DNA of 64,000 nt from Endosaccharibacter trunci (lineage in GTDB: Bacteria; Pseudomonadota; Alphaproteobacteria; Acetobacterales; Acetobacteraceae). A model generated the notes under the pieces. That model was not told the DNA's origin. It searched no databases and saw only the letters and a list, made by a program, of their open reading frames with translations. Positions within the stretch are counted from its first letter, which is position 1, and each line of letters opens with the position of its first letter. This document shows positions 38,101-47,400 of this stretch, one piece after another. The position numbers and the translations under genes were made by a program. The stretch spans positions 186,001 through 250,000 of the forward strand of contig JAMSKV010000004.1 in NCBI GenBank assembly GCA_024515975.1, given 5' to 3'.

Positions 38101-38306
38101 AAACGATGTGCCCGTTCCAGCCAGCGGCGCGCCTCGGCGAACTGGCCGAGTTCGGTGGCCTCGCGGCCGCGGCGAAACGAATCCTGCGCGCGCTCCGTCG
38201 CCCACGCACGCCAAGCGGCACGATCCGCCTCGGTGATGCGGCTGATCCGCAGCTCCGCATCCGGCGCGGCCCGGAGATCAGTGCCGCTCACGAACGAGAC
38301 GGCCAA
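35103..38306 (-). CDS. Large TPR plus double glycosyltransferase protein
   Basis: This 1067-residue protein combines several parts. Residues about 40-150 are TPR-like helices (EARRWLERAHRLA, QADQAADALGEALRRH). Residues about 160-340 are a beta-rich linker. A GT2-like domain covers about 390-640, with TDVVVPVFKHLRRTLDCLES, VVVEDRSPDGA and LLNADTLVAPGWLEAL, followed by GEENDFCLRARHLGW. A second, GT4-like domain covers about 690-1020, with HAQGGGVDRVVRERA and VVIGAIGREKGYEVL. It can probably transfer two sugars, or one sugar with a second binding role. The TPR part may dock a protein acceptor. Its location next to a type I exporter suggests glycosylation of a secreted protein. Confidence 0.82.
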   Translation of the reverse strand: MAVSFVSGTDLRAAPDAELRISRITEADRAAWRAWATERAQDSFRRGREATELGQFAEARRWLERAHRLARDSSTVLFPLAVARLQTGDPIGAMTLLKALLRRFDQRECWVMLAAARTAAHQADQAADALGEALRRHAPDRSMSNFLSETAKSAGWPGWCGLSGDGTLHAVQAGAGGGTLDIRIDGVPVKGRLRNGRIALRAGWNRARSVTVQRNGAALLGSPIDIASVIRTEGFVEAVDGALTGWIWHPGEPERRPEVTLRDGAGRTVHAVMEELAEIPSADAPLARPRLLRFDPAQLAGLDMASGPVTVEGSDGRPLVGSPLDPGLERRAASALAAIQAEASRVAAFGRAGLPAPVPPSAPPPSFLPVAAALVGENPAVGPVRETDVVVPVFKHLRRTLDCLESVLAAMPEGGRLVVVEDRSPDGALVSALVSMAAQDRIVLIRRAENGGFPASANDGIAACAGRDVVLLNADTLVAPGWLEALKRGVYSAPDIGTATPFSNEATILSYPDHRDRNPCPDLAGTRRMMALAAVANGDSVVDIPTGHGFCLYLRRDCLDQAGLLREDLFAQGYGEENDFCLRARHLGWRHVAVPGAFVAHEGNVSFGAARTGLMRRNGEILNRLHPGYDALIAQHIADDPLAPARFRLDAARWAALRRRDERGQPPRAVLLITHAQGGGVDRVVRERARRAQAQGLRPIALRPDGDGVVLSDLSVDERFPNLRFALPAEFEALVAFLRPDGVVHAEWHHLLGHHASLRGLCARLGVPFDAFVHDYAWFCQRIALVGPQGRYCGEPDPAGCERCIATQGSNLAERITVPALLKRSARELAEARRVIAPSDDAARRIARHFPGIRAEISPWEADRPDLSLARLAAVSSPAPRAPGRRGGGPDRPARIVVIGAIGREKGYEVLRDCLIDARARALPLEFVVVGHTPDDMALMDQGCLFVTGEYREEDGVGLVAEQEADFAFLPSIWPETWCFTLSVAWRAGLPVAAFDIGAQADRIRATGRGAVLPLGLPIADLNTVLLRLCRPGAGTTRQARPHSAAVAEHGARPIAKRTPSSHHPQP

Positions 38307-38353
38307 AACTGATGACTTACGCTGCGCTTCACCTGATCCAGAACCGGCCTGCT

Positions 38354-40138
38354 TCAGTGCTGGTTGGCGGCACGCGCAACGGATGCCTGCGCCGCCGGGG
38401 GACGGCCGCCGAGGCGTGCGAGTTCCGCATCCGCCTGGCTCATGCCTTGCGCCTGGGCGCGCTGCAGCCAGAGACGGGCTTCCGCGGCATCGGTCTCGCC
38501 ACCGAGACCGCGGGCCAGGTAACGACCCAGCATGAGCTGGGCCATCGCATGGCCGCGCTCGGCCGCCTGCCGGAACCAGTGCTGCGCGGTCGGACGATCC
38601 TCAGGCACCTCATGGCCGCCGCCATGCATGGCCGCCACGGAGAACATGGCGTTGACGTTGCCTTGTCCGGCGGCGCGCTCGAACATGCGCAAGGCAGCGC
38701 GGTGATCGCGCGGACCGCCGCGCCCGGACAGAAGCATTTCGCCGAATGCCATCTCGGCATCAGCCAGACCAGCTTCGGCGGCCCGTTCGATCCAGAGGCG
38801 ACCTTCCTTCAGATCGACCTCGACGCCACGCCCCTCGGCCAGCATGCGCCCATACCAGTACTGGGCATTCACCACCCCGTCGGCGGCCCGTCGCAGCCAG
38901 AGCGCCGCCTGACGGTCATTGCGCTCGATCCCGACGCCTTCCGCCAGACAAACGCCGAAATTGAAGGCCGCCACGAGATCGCCGCTCTCGGCCGCCTTTT
39001 CGAACCGCGCGCGCGCGGCGGATCGATCCTCTTCCGTGCCACCGCCCGCCAGCACGAGATTGCCCAGATCCACCTGGGCGGACTGATCCCCGCGCTCGGC
39101 GGAATGCCGGAACCATCGCGCGGCTTCCTCGGGATCGCGCTGCACGCCGGCGCCGGTCAGATAGAGCAACCCCAGGGCGCGTGCGGATGCGGCATGACCC
39201 GCAGCGGCGGACCGCCCGTACCAGGTGGCGGCCTCGGTGTAGTTCGGCGGCAGATCTCCGCCCTTGGAATAAAGATCGCCGACCAGGGCGGCGGCTTCGG
39301 CGTCGCCTGCAAGCGCTGCCCGGCGGAGCCAGCTTTCTCCCGCGGTGACGTTGCGCTCGACGCCCCTGCCCTCGAGCAGAGCCAGACCGTAGCGCGCTTC
39401 GCCGGACCGGACCCGGCGCTCGGCTGCCTGCCGGTAGAGATCAGTGGCGGCGGCGATATCCTGCGTCACACCGGCGCCGCGTTCGGTCATCACGCCAAGG
39501 AGATAGAGCGCCGTCCCGAGGCCTCCCTCCGCGGCCTTGGCCAGACTGGCCGCGGCCTTCTTCTGTCCCTCCGCGTCGAGTGCGTTGCGGAGCAGCGCCA
39601 GGGCCACGCCCAGATGACCTTGCGGCGAGCCGGCAGCGGCGGATTTCTCGTACCAAGCGTCGGCCGCTTCAATGTCCCGCAGCTCGGCCGGCCCGGAGGT
39701 GAGGATATAGGCATAGAGCGCCTGACCGTCCGGCGAACCGGCTTCCGCCGCGCGGCGGGACCATAGGGCGGCATTCTCGTAGTCCGGCTGGGCGTCCTGC
39801 TGCGTCGGCGCCATGGCGAACATGGAGCTGATCGCCTTGCCCTTGATCAGGCCGAACAGGAACATGGTGGCGAGCACCACCTGGGCCTCGACCCAGCCGG
39901 CCTCCGCGGCGCGCTCGATCCAGCGCGCACCTTCTTCGCGGCTGACCGGCACGCCGGCACCATCCAGATAGGCGCGGCCGACCCGGAACTGCGCTTCCGG
40001 AATTCCGGCCATGGCCGCCGCGCTGAGAGGCGCGAAAGCGCGGGCTGTATCCCCCGCCGCCAGAAGGGACTGGGCGTAGCGAAACTTCGCCTGTGGCGAG
40101 AACGCAGCCGCCAACCGCTGAGCCAGGAAGTTCGCCAT
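38354..40138 (-). CDS. Sel1-repeat protein
   Basis: The 594-residue product is made almost entirely of Sel1-like repeats of about 36 residues, each with a pattern such as AQFRVGRAYLDGAGV followed by EEGARWIERAAEAG. I can see more than a dozen copies, with one atypical segment near residues 95-120 (FGLIKGKAISSMFAM). No clear signal peptide is found. Sel1 proteins are scaffolds for protein complexes. Between an HlyD adaptor gene and a double glycosyltransferase gene it may bring the exporter, the enzyme and the substrate together. That is inference from context. Confidence 0.85.
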   Translation of the reverse strand: MANFLAQRLAAAFSPQAKFRYAQSLLAAGDTARAFAPLSAAAMAGIPEAQFRVGRAYLDGAGVPVSREEGARWIERAAEAGWVEAQVVLATMFLFGLIKGKAISSMFAMAPTQQDAQPDYENAALWSRRAAEAGSPDGQALYAYILTSGPAELRDIEAADAWYEKSAAAGSPQGHLGVALALLRNALDAEGQKKAAASLAKAAEGGLGTALYLLGVMTERGAGVTQDIAAATDLYRQAAERRVRSGEARYGLALLEGRGVERNVTAGESWLRRAALAGDAEAAALVGDLYSKGGDLPPNYTEAATWYGRSAAAGHAASARALGLLYLTGAGVQRDPEEAARWFRHSAERGDQSAQVDLGNLVLAGGGTEEDRSAARARFEKAAESGDLVAAFNFGVCLAEGVGIERNDRQAALWLRRAADGVVNAQYWYGRMLAEGRGVEVDLKEGRLWIERAAEAGLADAEMAFGEMLLSGRGGPRDHRAALRMFERAAGQGNVNAMFSVAAMHGGGHEVPEDRPTAQHWFRQAAERGHAMAQLMLGRYLARGLGGETDAAEARLWLQRAQAQGMSQADAELARLGGRPPAAQASVARAANQH

Positions 40139-40180
40139 CAGACTAAACGATGCTCCTTCGTGCCGTTCACGCGCGACCGC

Positions 40181-41629
40181 TCAGCTCGGATCGCGCATGC
40201 CTTCGGTCAAGGTGGGCACAACGGTGGCGAGCAGGTACTGGAGAATGGTGCGCTTGCCGACATTGATGTCCGCGGAAACGCCCATGCCGGGCGTGGGTTT
40301 GAAGAAGGGCGGTACGCCGTGGAGCGTATAGCGATCGACCACCAGACGTACCCGATAGAAGCTCTCCTTGCCGCCGCCGGGCGTCGCCAGACCATTGGCG
40401 GGCGCCGAGGCGGTGGCGGCCTGTGCCTGATCGGGTGAGAAGGAGTCGGCGCTGATGTTCACGACATGCGCGTCGGCGCCGCCGTATTGAACATACGAGA
40501 AGGTCTGGAACTTGATCTGCGCCAAATCGCCCACCTTCACATATCCCGCCTGATTGGACGGAAGACGCGCTTCGACCTCCAGAGGAGCGTCCAGCGGGGT
40601 CAGCGTCATGAATTGCTGCGCGGCGCTGATGACCGAACCCACCGACAGATGGGCGATGTTCAGCACCACGGCGTCGCGATCGGCGCGCATCACTAGCAGA
40701 TTGCGGAGCTGCGTCGCCTTGGTGAACGAACCGTTCGCCTCATAGAGCTTGCGCTGCGCTTCGGTCAGCGCCTGATAATCGTCGGCCTTGGTGCTTTGGA
40801 CATAACCGTCCCGCTCGGCGATCATCGCGTTCAGCTTCGCACGCGCCGCGGCCGCATTCTGCTGCGCGCTGATCTGCGAGCGCTCCATTTCCATCAGCTC
40901 GTCCTGCGAGGCGAGCGAATTCAGGCGACTGCCGACCTGCGCCTTTTCCAGTTGCTGACGCATGTTGTTGACGTCGGCAGCGACCTTTACCCGGCCGGCA
41001 TACATCGCGGCATTCGCCTGGTAGCCGACCAGATCGCTTTGCAGCCCGGCGATCTGCTGGTTGTAGTTGCTGAGTTTGGAGTTGAACTCCGAGCGCCGGC
41101 GCAGGAAGATCGCGGCCTGCTGGGTAGAAGCCGGATCGTTCGGTACGGCGACGTAATCCTTGCCTTCCACGGTCGCCGTCAGCCGGTTGACCTCGGCGGT
41201 GAGGCTCGACACCTGATCGCGCAGATTATTGTAGTCGGCATCGGTGCTGGTCGGATCCAGATGGGCCAGGATCTGTCCCTTATGGACGATCTCGCCCTCG
41301 TGGACGTCGATCGACCGGATGATGGACGTCGCCAGCGGCTGCACCACGATGGTCGGAACGGTCGGCACCAAGGCGCCGCCCGCCGTGACCACCTCACTCA
41401 ACGGAAACAACGCCATCGTCAGCACGCTGGCGATGGCCATGGACGAGATGATCCAGGTCACGTAGCGCGCGGACGGGGTCGGCGGCAGCGACGCCATGGC
41501 GGCGCTGGGAGAATGGAACTCCAGCAGCGCAGGCGGCATGTCGTCCTGGTTGTCCGCCCTGCGGCGACGGGTCAGCGCTGTTACGGCGGACTCGTTCCGG
41601 TCTTCCGGAACCATCTCGTTGGAGCTCAT
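40181..41629 (-). CDS. HlyD family type I secretion adaptor
   Basis: The 482-residue product is a periplasmic membrane-fusion protein. It has a cytoplasmic N-terminus, one membrane helix at about residues 57-78, and a lipoyl-like part (HEGEIVHKGQILAHLDPT). A long coiled-coil hairpin covers about 130-320. The beta-barrel part (EVEARLPSNQAGYVKVGDLAQIKFQ) and a C-terminal segment (TPGMGVSADINVGKRTILQYLL) follow the HlyD pattern. It lies three bases after the ABC transporter gene, and the two should form the inner-membrane part of a type I exporter. The outer-membrane TolC-type partner is not in this window. Confidence 0.92.
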   Translation of the reverse strand: MSSNEMVPEDRNESAVTALTRRRRADNQDDMPPALLEFHSPSAAMASLPPTPSARYVTWIISSMAIASVLTMALFPLSEVVTAGGALVPTVPTIVVQPLATSIIRSIDVHEGEIVHKGQILAHLDPTSTDADYNNLRDQVSSLTAEVNRLTATVEGKDYVAVPNDPASTQQAAIFLRRRSEFNSKLSNYNQQIAGLQSDLVGYQANAAMYAGRVKVAADVNNMRQQLEKAQVGSRLNSLASQDELMEMERSQISAQQNAAAARAKLNAMIAERDGYVQSTKADDYQALTEAQRKLYEANGSFTKATQLRNLLVMRADRDAVVLNIAHLSVGSVISAAQQFMTLTPLDAPLEVEARLPSNQAGYVKVGDLAQIKFQTFSYVQYGGADAHVVNISADSFSPDQAQAATASAPANGLATPGGGKESFYRVRLVVDRYTLHGVPPFFKPTPGMGVSADINVGKRTILQYLLATVVPTLTEGMRDPS

Positions 41630-41632
41630 CGA

Positions 41633-43846
41633 TTAGTCTCCTTCCGCCAGCATCGGCGCGGGGCCGGCCGGACGGTTCGTATCGAGATGGCGGTTCTGCT
41701 GCAGCCAGAGCTGCCGGTAGATCGCACAACGCTCCACCAGCACGCTGTGCGGGCCGATATCGTCCACCTTGCCCTGTTCCATGACCAGGATCTGGTCGCA
41801 ATCCACCAGCGAGGAGAGGCGGTGGGACACGATCACCATGGTACGGCCCTTGGCGATCCGCGCGAGGTTGGCGTTCACCAAAGCCTCACTTTCCGGATCC
41901 AGCGCCGATGTGGCTTCGTCCAGGATCAGCAATTTGGGATCGGAGATCAGCGCGCGGGCGATCGCCAGACGCTGACGCTGTCCGCCGGAAATGTTAGTCG
42001 AGCCTTCCTCGATGAAGGTCTCGTAACCAGCGGGCATGCGCTCGATGAACTCTTCCGCGCCGGCCAACCGGGCAGCGCGCACCACGTCGTCCAGCGTCAG
42101 TCCGGGCCGGCCGGCGGTTATGTTGTCGCGGATGGTCCCGCGGAACAGAAAGTTGTCCTGCAGCACGACACCGAACGAACGGCGCAGATGGTTCAGGTTG
42201 ATCTCGCGCATGTCGATGCCGTCGAGCTTCAGGTAGCCGGTATAGGAACGGCTGACACCCTGAAGCAGGCGGGTGATGGTCGATTTGCCCGAACCGCTTC
42301 GGCCGACCACGCCCAGCATGGTGCCGGCGGGAATGGAGAAATCCACCCCGTCCAGCGCCTTGTTGGCGGCGCCCGGATAGGTGAAGTTCACGTCGACGAA
42401 GGACAGGGCACCCAGGATCGGCGGACGCATGCCCGTGGTGAGCGCCCGTGTCTCGGTCGGATTGTTCAGCACGGAGCCCGCTTCGGCCAGCGCGGAGCGA
42501 ACCTCGGTGAAATCTTCCAGCAAGCGGGCAAAGCCGACCAGCGGCGCGGCGACGCGGCCGCCCAGCATCATGAAGGCCACCAGGCCGCCCGCACCCACCG
42601 AACCGCCATTGGGATCGCTGAGCGCGAGATAGGCGCCCACCAGCAGCACGCCGCGGCTGATGAACATCTCGATCGGCATGATGATGGTCTGCGGCCAGTT
42701 GCTCATGCGGCCGGAAGCAAGCTTCCAGCGCGTGACCTCGGCCGTCTTTTCGTCCCATTCCTGGCGCCGCGCCGGTTCCAGGGCAAGAGTCTTCAGGGTA
42801 CGGATGCCGGCGATGCTCTCATAGAGCACCGAACCGCGTTCCATCTCGGCAGTGATCACGCGGCCGATATAATAGCCGACCGGCGCCATGAACACGATCA
42901 CGATCAAACCGATCGCCCCGGCGCCCGCCAGGGTCATCCAGGCCAAGGTCGGGCTCAGGAGGAACAGGAACGGCAGGATCACTATCACGGTGAACATGTC
43001 CAGGAACGTGCGCAGCAGCGACCCGGTCATGAAGTCGCGAACCTTGTAGATCTGCATCACGCGACCGATCACCTGTCCGGCCTGCTGCCGCTCGAAATAT
43101 TCGAGCGGCAGCGCCAGGAGGCGATTGAAGATGTGCAGACTGATCCGGCTGTCGATGCGCGCCGTCACCACCAGCGTCAACTCGCGCCGGGCATAGGACA
43201 GCAGGGTCTCATAGAACGTCAGGATGACCAGGATCATCGTGACGGAGAACAAGGTCGCCATGGAGTGCTCGGCGATCACCTTGTTGATCACCTGCATGAT
43301 GATCAGCGCCGGCAGAATGGTCAGCACCGACAGCACCATCGACGACAGCATGATGTCGCGCATGATGCTCTTCTCGCGCATCACCACACGCATCAGCCAG
43401 CGCATGTCGACCGGCGTTTCCACCTCCGCGCCGGACCGGGCGCGGCGCAGCAGCAGCACGTCGCCGGTCCACACCTGGCTCAGGCGCAGCTCGTCCACGG
43501 CCACCATGGGGTCGCTTTCGGTGCCCATCGGGTCGCGAAGCCACACCACACCCCGGTTATGGTCGGCGGAAATGAACAGGCCGGCCGATCCGTCCTTGAA
43601 CATCAGCACGATCGGCGGCGTATTGTGCATCCGCAAGAGGTAGCGCCACTTGAGCCGCATCCCCTTGGCCACGAGCCCCTGCTCGTCCAGCCAGCGCACC
43701 AGCGTGGCCGGCGAGGGGGACGGCTCGTTGGGCTCCCCGCGGAAGGTCCGCGGATCCAGCTCCACGCCATGGTATTTCGCAGCAGCCATCGCCGCGCGCA
43801 GGCGGATCGTTACCGGATCGGCGGCATCGTCGTTGCGTTGGTCCAC
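41633..43846 (-). CDS. Type I secretion ABC transporter with degenerate C39-like domain
   Basis: The 737-residue protein has three parts. Residues 1-140 resemble the C39 peptidase-like domain of HlyB-type exporters (VRWLDEQGLVAKGMRLKW, HNRGVVWLRDPMG). No cysteine occurs in this part, so it cannot be a C39 protease. Residues about 150-430 form a six-helix membrane domain. The ATPase domain has GRSGSGKST, NISGGQRQRLAIARAL, LLILDEATSALD and VSHRLSS. I chose GTG 43846 because AAGGGAAG lies just upstream. It should export an unprocessed protein substrate with the HlyD partner downstream. Confidence 0.92.
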   Translation of the reverse strand: MDQRNDDAADPVTIRLRAAMAAAKYHGVELDPRTFRGEPNEPSPSPATLVRWLDEQGLVAKGMRLKWRYLLRMHNTPPIVLMFKDGSAGLFISADHNRGVVWLRDPMGTESDPMVAVDELRLSQVWTGDVLLLRRARSGAEVETPVDMRWLMRVVMREKSIMRDIMLSSMVLSVLTILPALIIMQVINKVIAEHSMATLFSVTMILVILTFYETLLSYARRELTLVVTARIDSRISLHIFNRLLALPLEYFERQQAGQVIGRVMQIYKVRDFMTGSLLRTFLDMFTVIVILPFLFLLSPTLAWMTLAGAGAIGLIVIVFMAPVGYYIGRVITAEMERGSVLYESIAGIRTLKTLALEPARRQEWDEKTAEVTRWKLASGRMSNWPQTIIMPIEMFISRGVLLVGAYLALSDPNGGSVGAGGLVAFMMLGGRVAAPLVGFARLLEDFTEVRSALAEAGSVLNNPTETRALTTGMRPPILGALSFVDVNFTYPGAANKALDGVDFSIPAGTMLGVVGRSGSGKSTITRLLQGVSRSYTGYLKLDGIDMREINLNHLRRSFGVVLQDNFLFRGTIRDNITAGRPGLTLDDVVRAARLAGAEEFIERMPAGYETFIEEGSTNISGGQRQRLAIARALISDPKLLILDEATSALDPESEALVNANLARIAKGRTMVIVSHRLSSLVDCDQILVMEQGKVDDIGPHSVLVERCAIYRQLWLQQNRHLDTNRPAGPAPMLAEGD

Positions 43847-43930
43847 GTTCTTCCCTTCACCACGCCGGTGCTGTTCCGCCACCGGAAGAGACCGGAACAC
43901 CGTCCCCGAGCCTTCCAGCACGCTCCCATT

Positions 43931-43957
43931 ACCATAACACAGGGAGCATGCCATCAA
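43931..43957 (-). promoter_or_regulatory. Possible promoter of the type I export cluster
   Basis: On the minus strand TTGATG (43957 to 43952) is followed after 15 bases by TATGGT (43936 to 43931), preceded by TGT, which resembles an extended -10 element. It lies about 85 bases before the exporter start codon. The match is partial. Confidence 0.3.
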
Positions 43958-43975
43958 ATCAGTTTTGTCGCACCG

Positions 43976-44335
43976 TCATCTGTCCACTCTGTATCGGCCT
44001 GCAATCACAGGATCATGCGCCAAAATTGTGACCGTCTCGCAAACAAGACTGCTCGGCACCGAGACAAACACCGCTCTAAAGAAGCCGATCTGGTCTTTCG
44101 CCCGTTCAGCAAAGAGCTGCATCATCATGTCGGCAAGCCCGGATCGGCCGGCGCAGCACCGGCAATTCGCCTCGTGTCCCGCCGCCGCCCCTTCGGGCAG
44201 ATCTCTCAGCGCTGCCCAGCCGGGCGGACCGATCTCCGGGGCGCCGCCCAGCCTGATCAGAGCGACGTCGCGCGCCGGCGAGCCTTCCGCACCCGCCGCC
44301 ACCACACGCACTTCAACCCGGGCGTCCAGACGCAT
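43976..44335 (-). CDS. Small conserved-looking protein with Cys-rich motif, 119 residues
   Basis: The frame has a strong ribosome site, GGAGGAGGG, just before ATG 44335, and good codon use. The product includes DVALIRLGGAPEIGP, a HEANCRCCAGRSGLAD segment with three cysteines, then MMMQLFAERAKDQIGFFRAVFVSV and a final DPVIAGRYR. The CRCC part could bind a metal ion. I recall similar short proteins with a C-x-C-C motif in other Rhodospirillales, sometimes near CobW-type GTPases, but cannot confirm this. The gene is divergent from metH and lies ahead of the exporter gene on the same strand. Confidence 0.65.
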   Translation of the reverse strand: MRLDARVEVRVVAAGAEGSPARDVALIRLGGAPEIGPPGWAALRDLPEGAAAGHEANCRCCAGRSGLADMMMQLFAERAKDQIGFFRAVFVSVPSSLVCETVTILAHDPVIAGRYRVDR

Positions 44336-44467
44336 CGACCCTCCTCCGGAACCCAGCCTTGCTCACGCGATGCTGGACAGAACCCGGTCCTCTTGTGAGA
44401 ACCGTGCGCCCTTCGGGACGCCCACGGCAATCCGGCCCGGCCCGAAGCGGACAGGATGTCGCCCGCC

Positions 44468-47400
44468 ATGACCACCCGCCCCCACCTTCTCGATGCGCTC
44501 CGCGACCAGGTTCTGCTGTGCGACGGCGGCATGGGATCGCGCGTGCAGATGCTCGATCTCGAGGTGGAACGCGACTACTGGGGCCAGGAAAACTGCACCG
44601 AGGTGCTGAATCTGTCCCGGCCCGAGCTCGTACGCGAGATCCATCGCGGCTATTTCGAGGCCGGGGCCGACATGGTGGAGACCAATAGTTTCGGCGGCTC
44701 CACCATCACCCTGGCCGAGTTCGGTCTCCAGGACCGCACCCACGAGATCAATCGCGTCGCCGCCGAGCTGGCAAGGGAGGCGGCGGAGAGCTTCTCCGAC
44801 GGCAGGCACCGCTACGTCGTCGGCTCCATCGGCCCCGGCACCAAGCTGCCGACACTCGGCAACGTCGCCTACGATCCGCTCGAATCCGCCCTGGCCGACC
44901 AGTGCGCGGGCCTCATCGACGGCGGCGTGGACGCGCTGCTGATCGAGACCTGCCAGGACACGCTGCAGATCAAGGCCGCCGTGAACGGCGCCAAGCGCGC
45001 CCGCGCCGCCGCCGGCACGGACACGCCGATCTTCGTGCAGGTCACGGTGGAAACCACCGGCACCCTTCTCGTCGGCCCGGATATCGCCGCTGCCGCCACC
45101 GTGATCCATGCCCTGGACGTCCCGCTGATCGGCCTCAATTGCGCCACAGGGCCGCAGGAGATGGCCGAGCACGTTCGCTGGCTGGCCGCGAACTGGCCCC
45201 GCCTCCTGTCCGTGCAGCCCAATGCCGGGCTGCCCGAGCTGGTGGACGGCAAAACGCACTACCCGCTCGGCGCCGACGAGATGGCGACCTGGATGGAACG
45301 CTTCATCGTCGAGGATGGGCTGAACCTGATCGGCGGCTGCTGCGGCACCTCCACCCCGCATATCCAGGCGCTGGACGACATGCTGCGCAAACGCGCCGGG
45401 GCCGTGCGCCGCCCGGCGCCGGTAGCGCGCAAACCGGTCTGGATTCCCGCCGTTGCCAGCCTCTACGGGCAGACGCCGCTGCGTCAGGAGAACAGCTATT
45501 TCTCCATCGGCGAGCGCTGCAACGCCAACGGCTCCAAGAAATGGCGCGAGCTGCAGGAAGCCGGCGACTGGGACGGCTGCGTCGCCGTGGGCCGCGAGCA
45601 GGCCGCGGAAGGCTCCAACGCGCTCGATGTCTGCACCGCCTTCGTCGGCCGGAACGAGGTCGCGGAGATGGACGAGGTGGTGCGCCGTTTCACCGCCTCC
45701 GTGAACGCCCCGCTGGTGATCGATTCCACCGAGACGCCGGTGATCGAGAGCGCGCTCAAGCTTCACGGCGGCAAGCCGATCATCAACTCGATCAATTTCG
45801 AGGATGGCGAGGGCCATGCCGAGGACCGCATGGTGCTCGCCCGCAAGTTCGGCGCCGCCGTGATTGCGCTCACCATCGACGAGGTGGGCATGGCCAAGAC
45901 CGCGGAAGACAAGCTCCGCGTGGCCGAACGTCTGGTCGCGTTCGCCTGCGACAAGCACGGCCTGCCCCAATCCGATCTGATGATCGATCCGCTCACCTTC
46001 ACCATCGCCACCGGCAACGAGGACGATCGCAAGCTCGGTCTGTGGACGCTGGACGGCATCCGCATGATCCGGGAGCGCTTCCCGGACATCCAGATCATTC
46101 TCGGCCTGTCCAACATCTCGTTCGGCCTCAACCCCGCTGCGCGCGCGGTGCTGAACTCGGTGTTCCTCGACCAAGCGGTCAAGGCCGGCATGACCGGGGC
46201 GATCGTGCATGTCAGTAAGATCCGCCCCCTGCACCTGATCGCGCCGGAAGAGGTGCAGGTCGCCGATGATCTGATCCATGACCGCAGGCGCGACGGCTAC
46301 GATCCGCTCAAGCGTCTGCTGGAGCTGTTCGCCGACCGCAAGGCCGCCGATGTGGTCAAGAAGAAGCGCGCCGAAACCGCCCCGGAGCGGCTGAAAGACC
46401 GCATCGTCGATGGCGATCGCAAGGGTCTGGAAGCCGATCTGGACGAGGCGCGCGTCACCATGGCGCCGCTCGATATCATCAACACCGTCCTGCTGGACGG
46501 CATGAAGGTGGTGGGCGAGCTGTTCGGCGCCGGCAAGATGCAGCTCCCCTTCGTGCTGCAATCGGCCGAGACCATGAAGGCCGCCGTGGCCTATCTGGAA
46601 CCGTTCATGGAGCGGGTGGAAGGCCAGGCGCGCGGCTCCATCGTGCTCGCGACCGTGAAGGGTGACGTGCACGATATCGGCAAGAACCTGGTCGACATCA
46701 TCCTGACCAATAACGGCTACAAGGTCTGGAATCTCGGCATCAAGGTGCCGCTGGCCGACATGATCGCCGCGGCGCAGGCGCACAACGCCGACGCCATCGG
46801 CATGTCCGGCCTGCTGGTGAAATCCACCGTGGTGATGCGCGAGAACCTGGAAGAGATGGCGCGCCAGGGCCTGACCCTGCCGGTCCTGCTCGGCGGCGCG
46901 GCCCTCACCCGAAACTACGTGGAGGAGGACTGCGTGGCGGCCTATGGCGGCGGCCGGGTCGCCTATGCGCGCGATGCGTTCGACGGGCTCGGGTTGATGG
47001 ACAAGGTCACCTCCGGCGAGATCGACACCTATCTCGGCGCGATCCAGACGCGACGCGCCGGCAAGGCGAAGGCACGCGTCCGCACGCCGGAAATCGCGGA
47101 GACGCGCGGTTTCGCCACCGCGGACGTGCCGGCCGCCCAGGCGCGCAGGCGTCGCCTGAACGAGGGGCTCGAGGTGCCGACCCCGCCCTTCTGGGGCGCA
47201 CGCATCACCGAGGCGCAGCCCGGCGCCGTGATCCCGTTCCTGAACGAACGCTCGCTCTATCAATTCCAGTGGGGCTTCCGGAAACAGGGCCGGTCACTGG
47301 AGGAATTCCTCGCCTGGTCGCGCCAGGAGCTGCGCCCGGTGCTGAAGCGCATGCTCGATCTCTGCGCCGCGGACGACATCCTGCGGCCGCAGGCCATCAC

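Noticed and set aside
40796-44398. A 1200-codon plus-strand frame across the type I exporter genes
   Set aside because: It is antisense to the HlyD and ABC genes, which carry all expected motifs. Its composition is typical of a GC-driven shadow.
44363-47263. A 966-codon open frame on the minus strand across metH
   Set aside because: It is antisense to metH, which has full domain motifs. Long antisense frames are expected at this GC content, and the translation is low-complexity Gly/Arg/His-rich.
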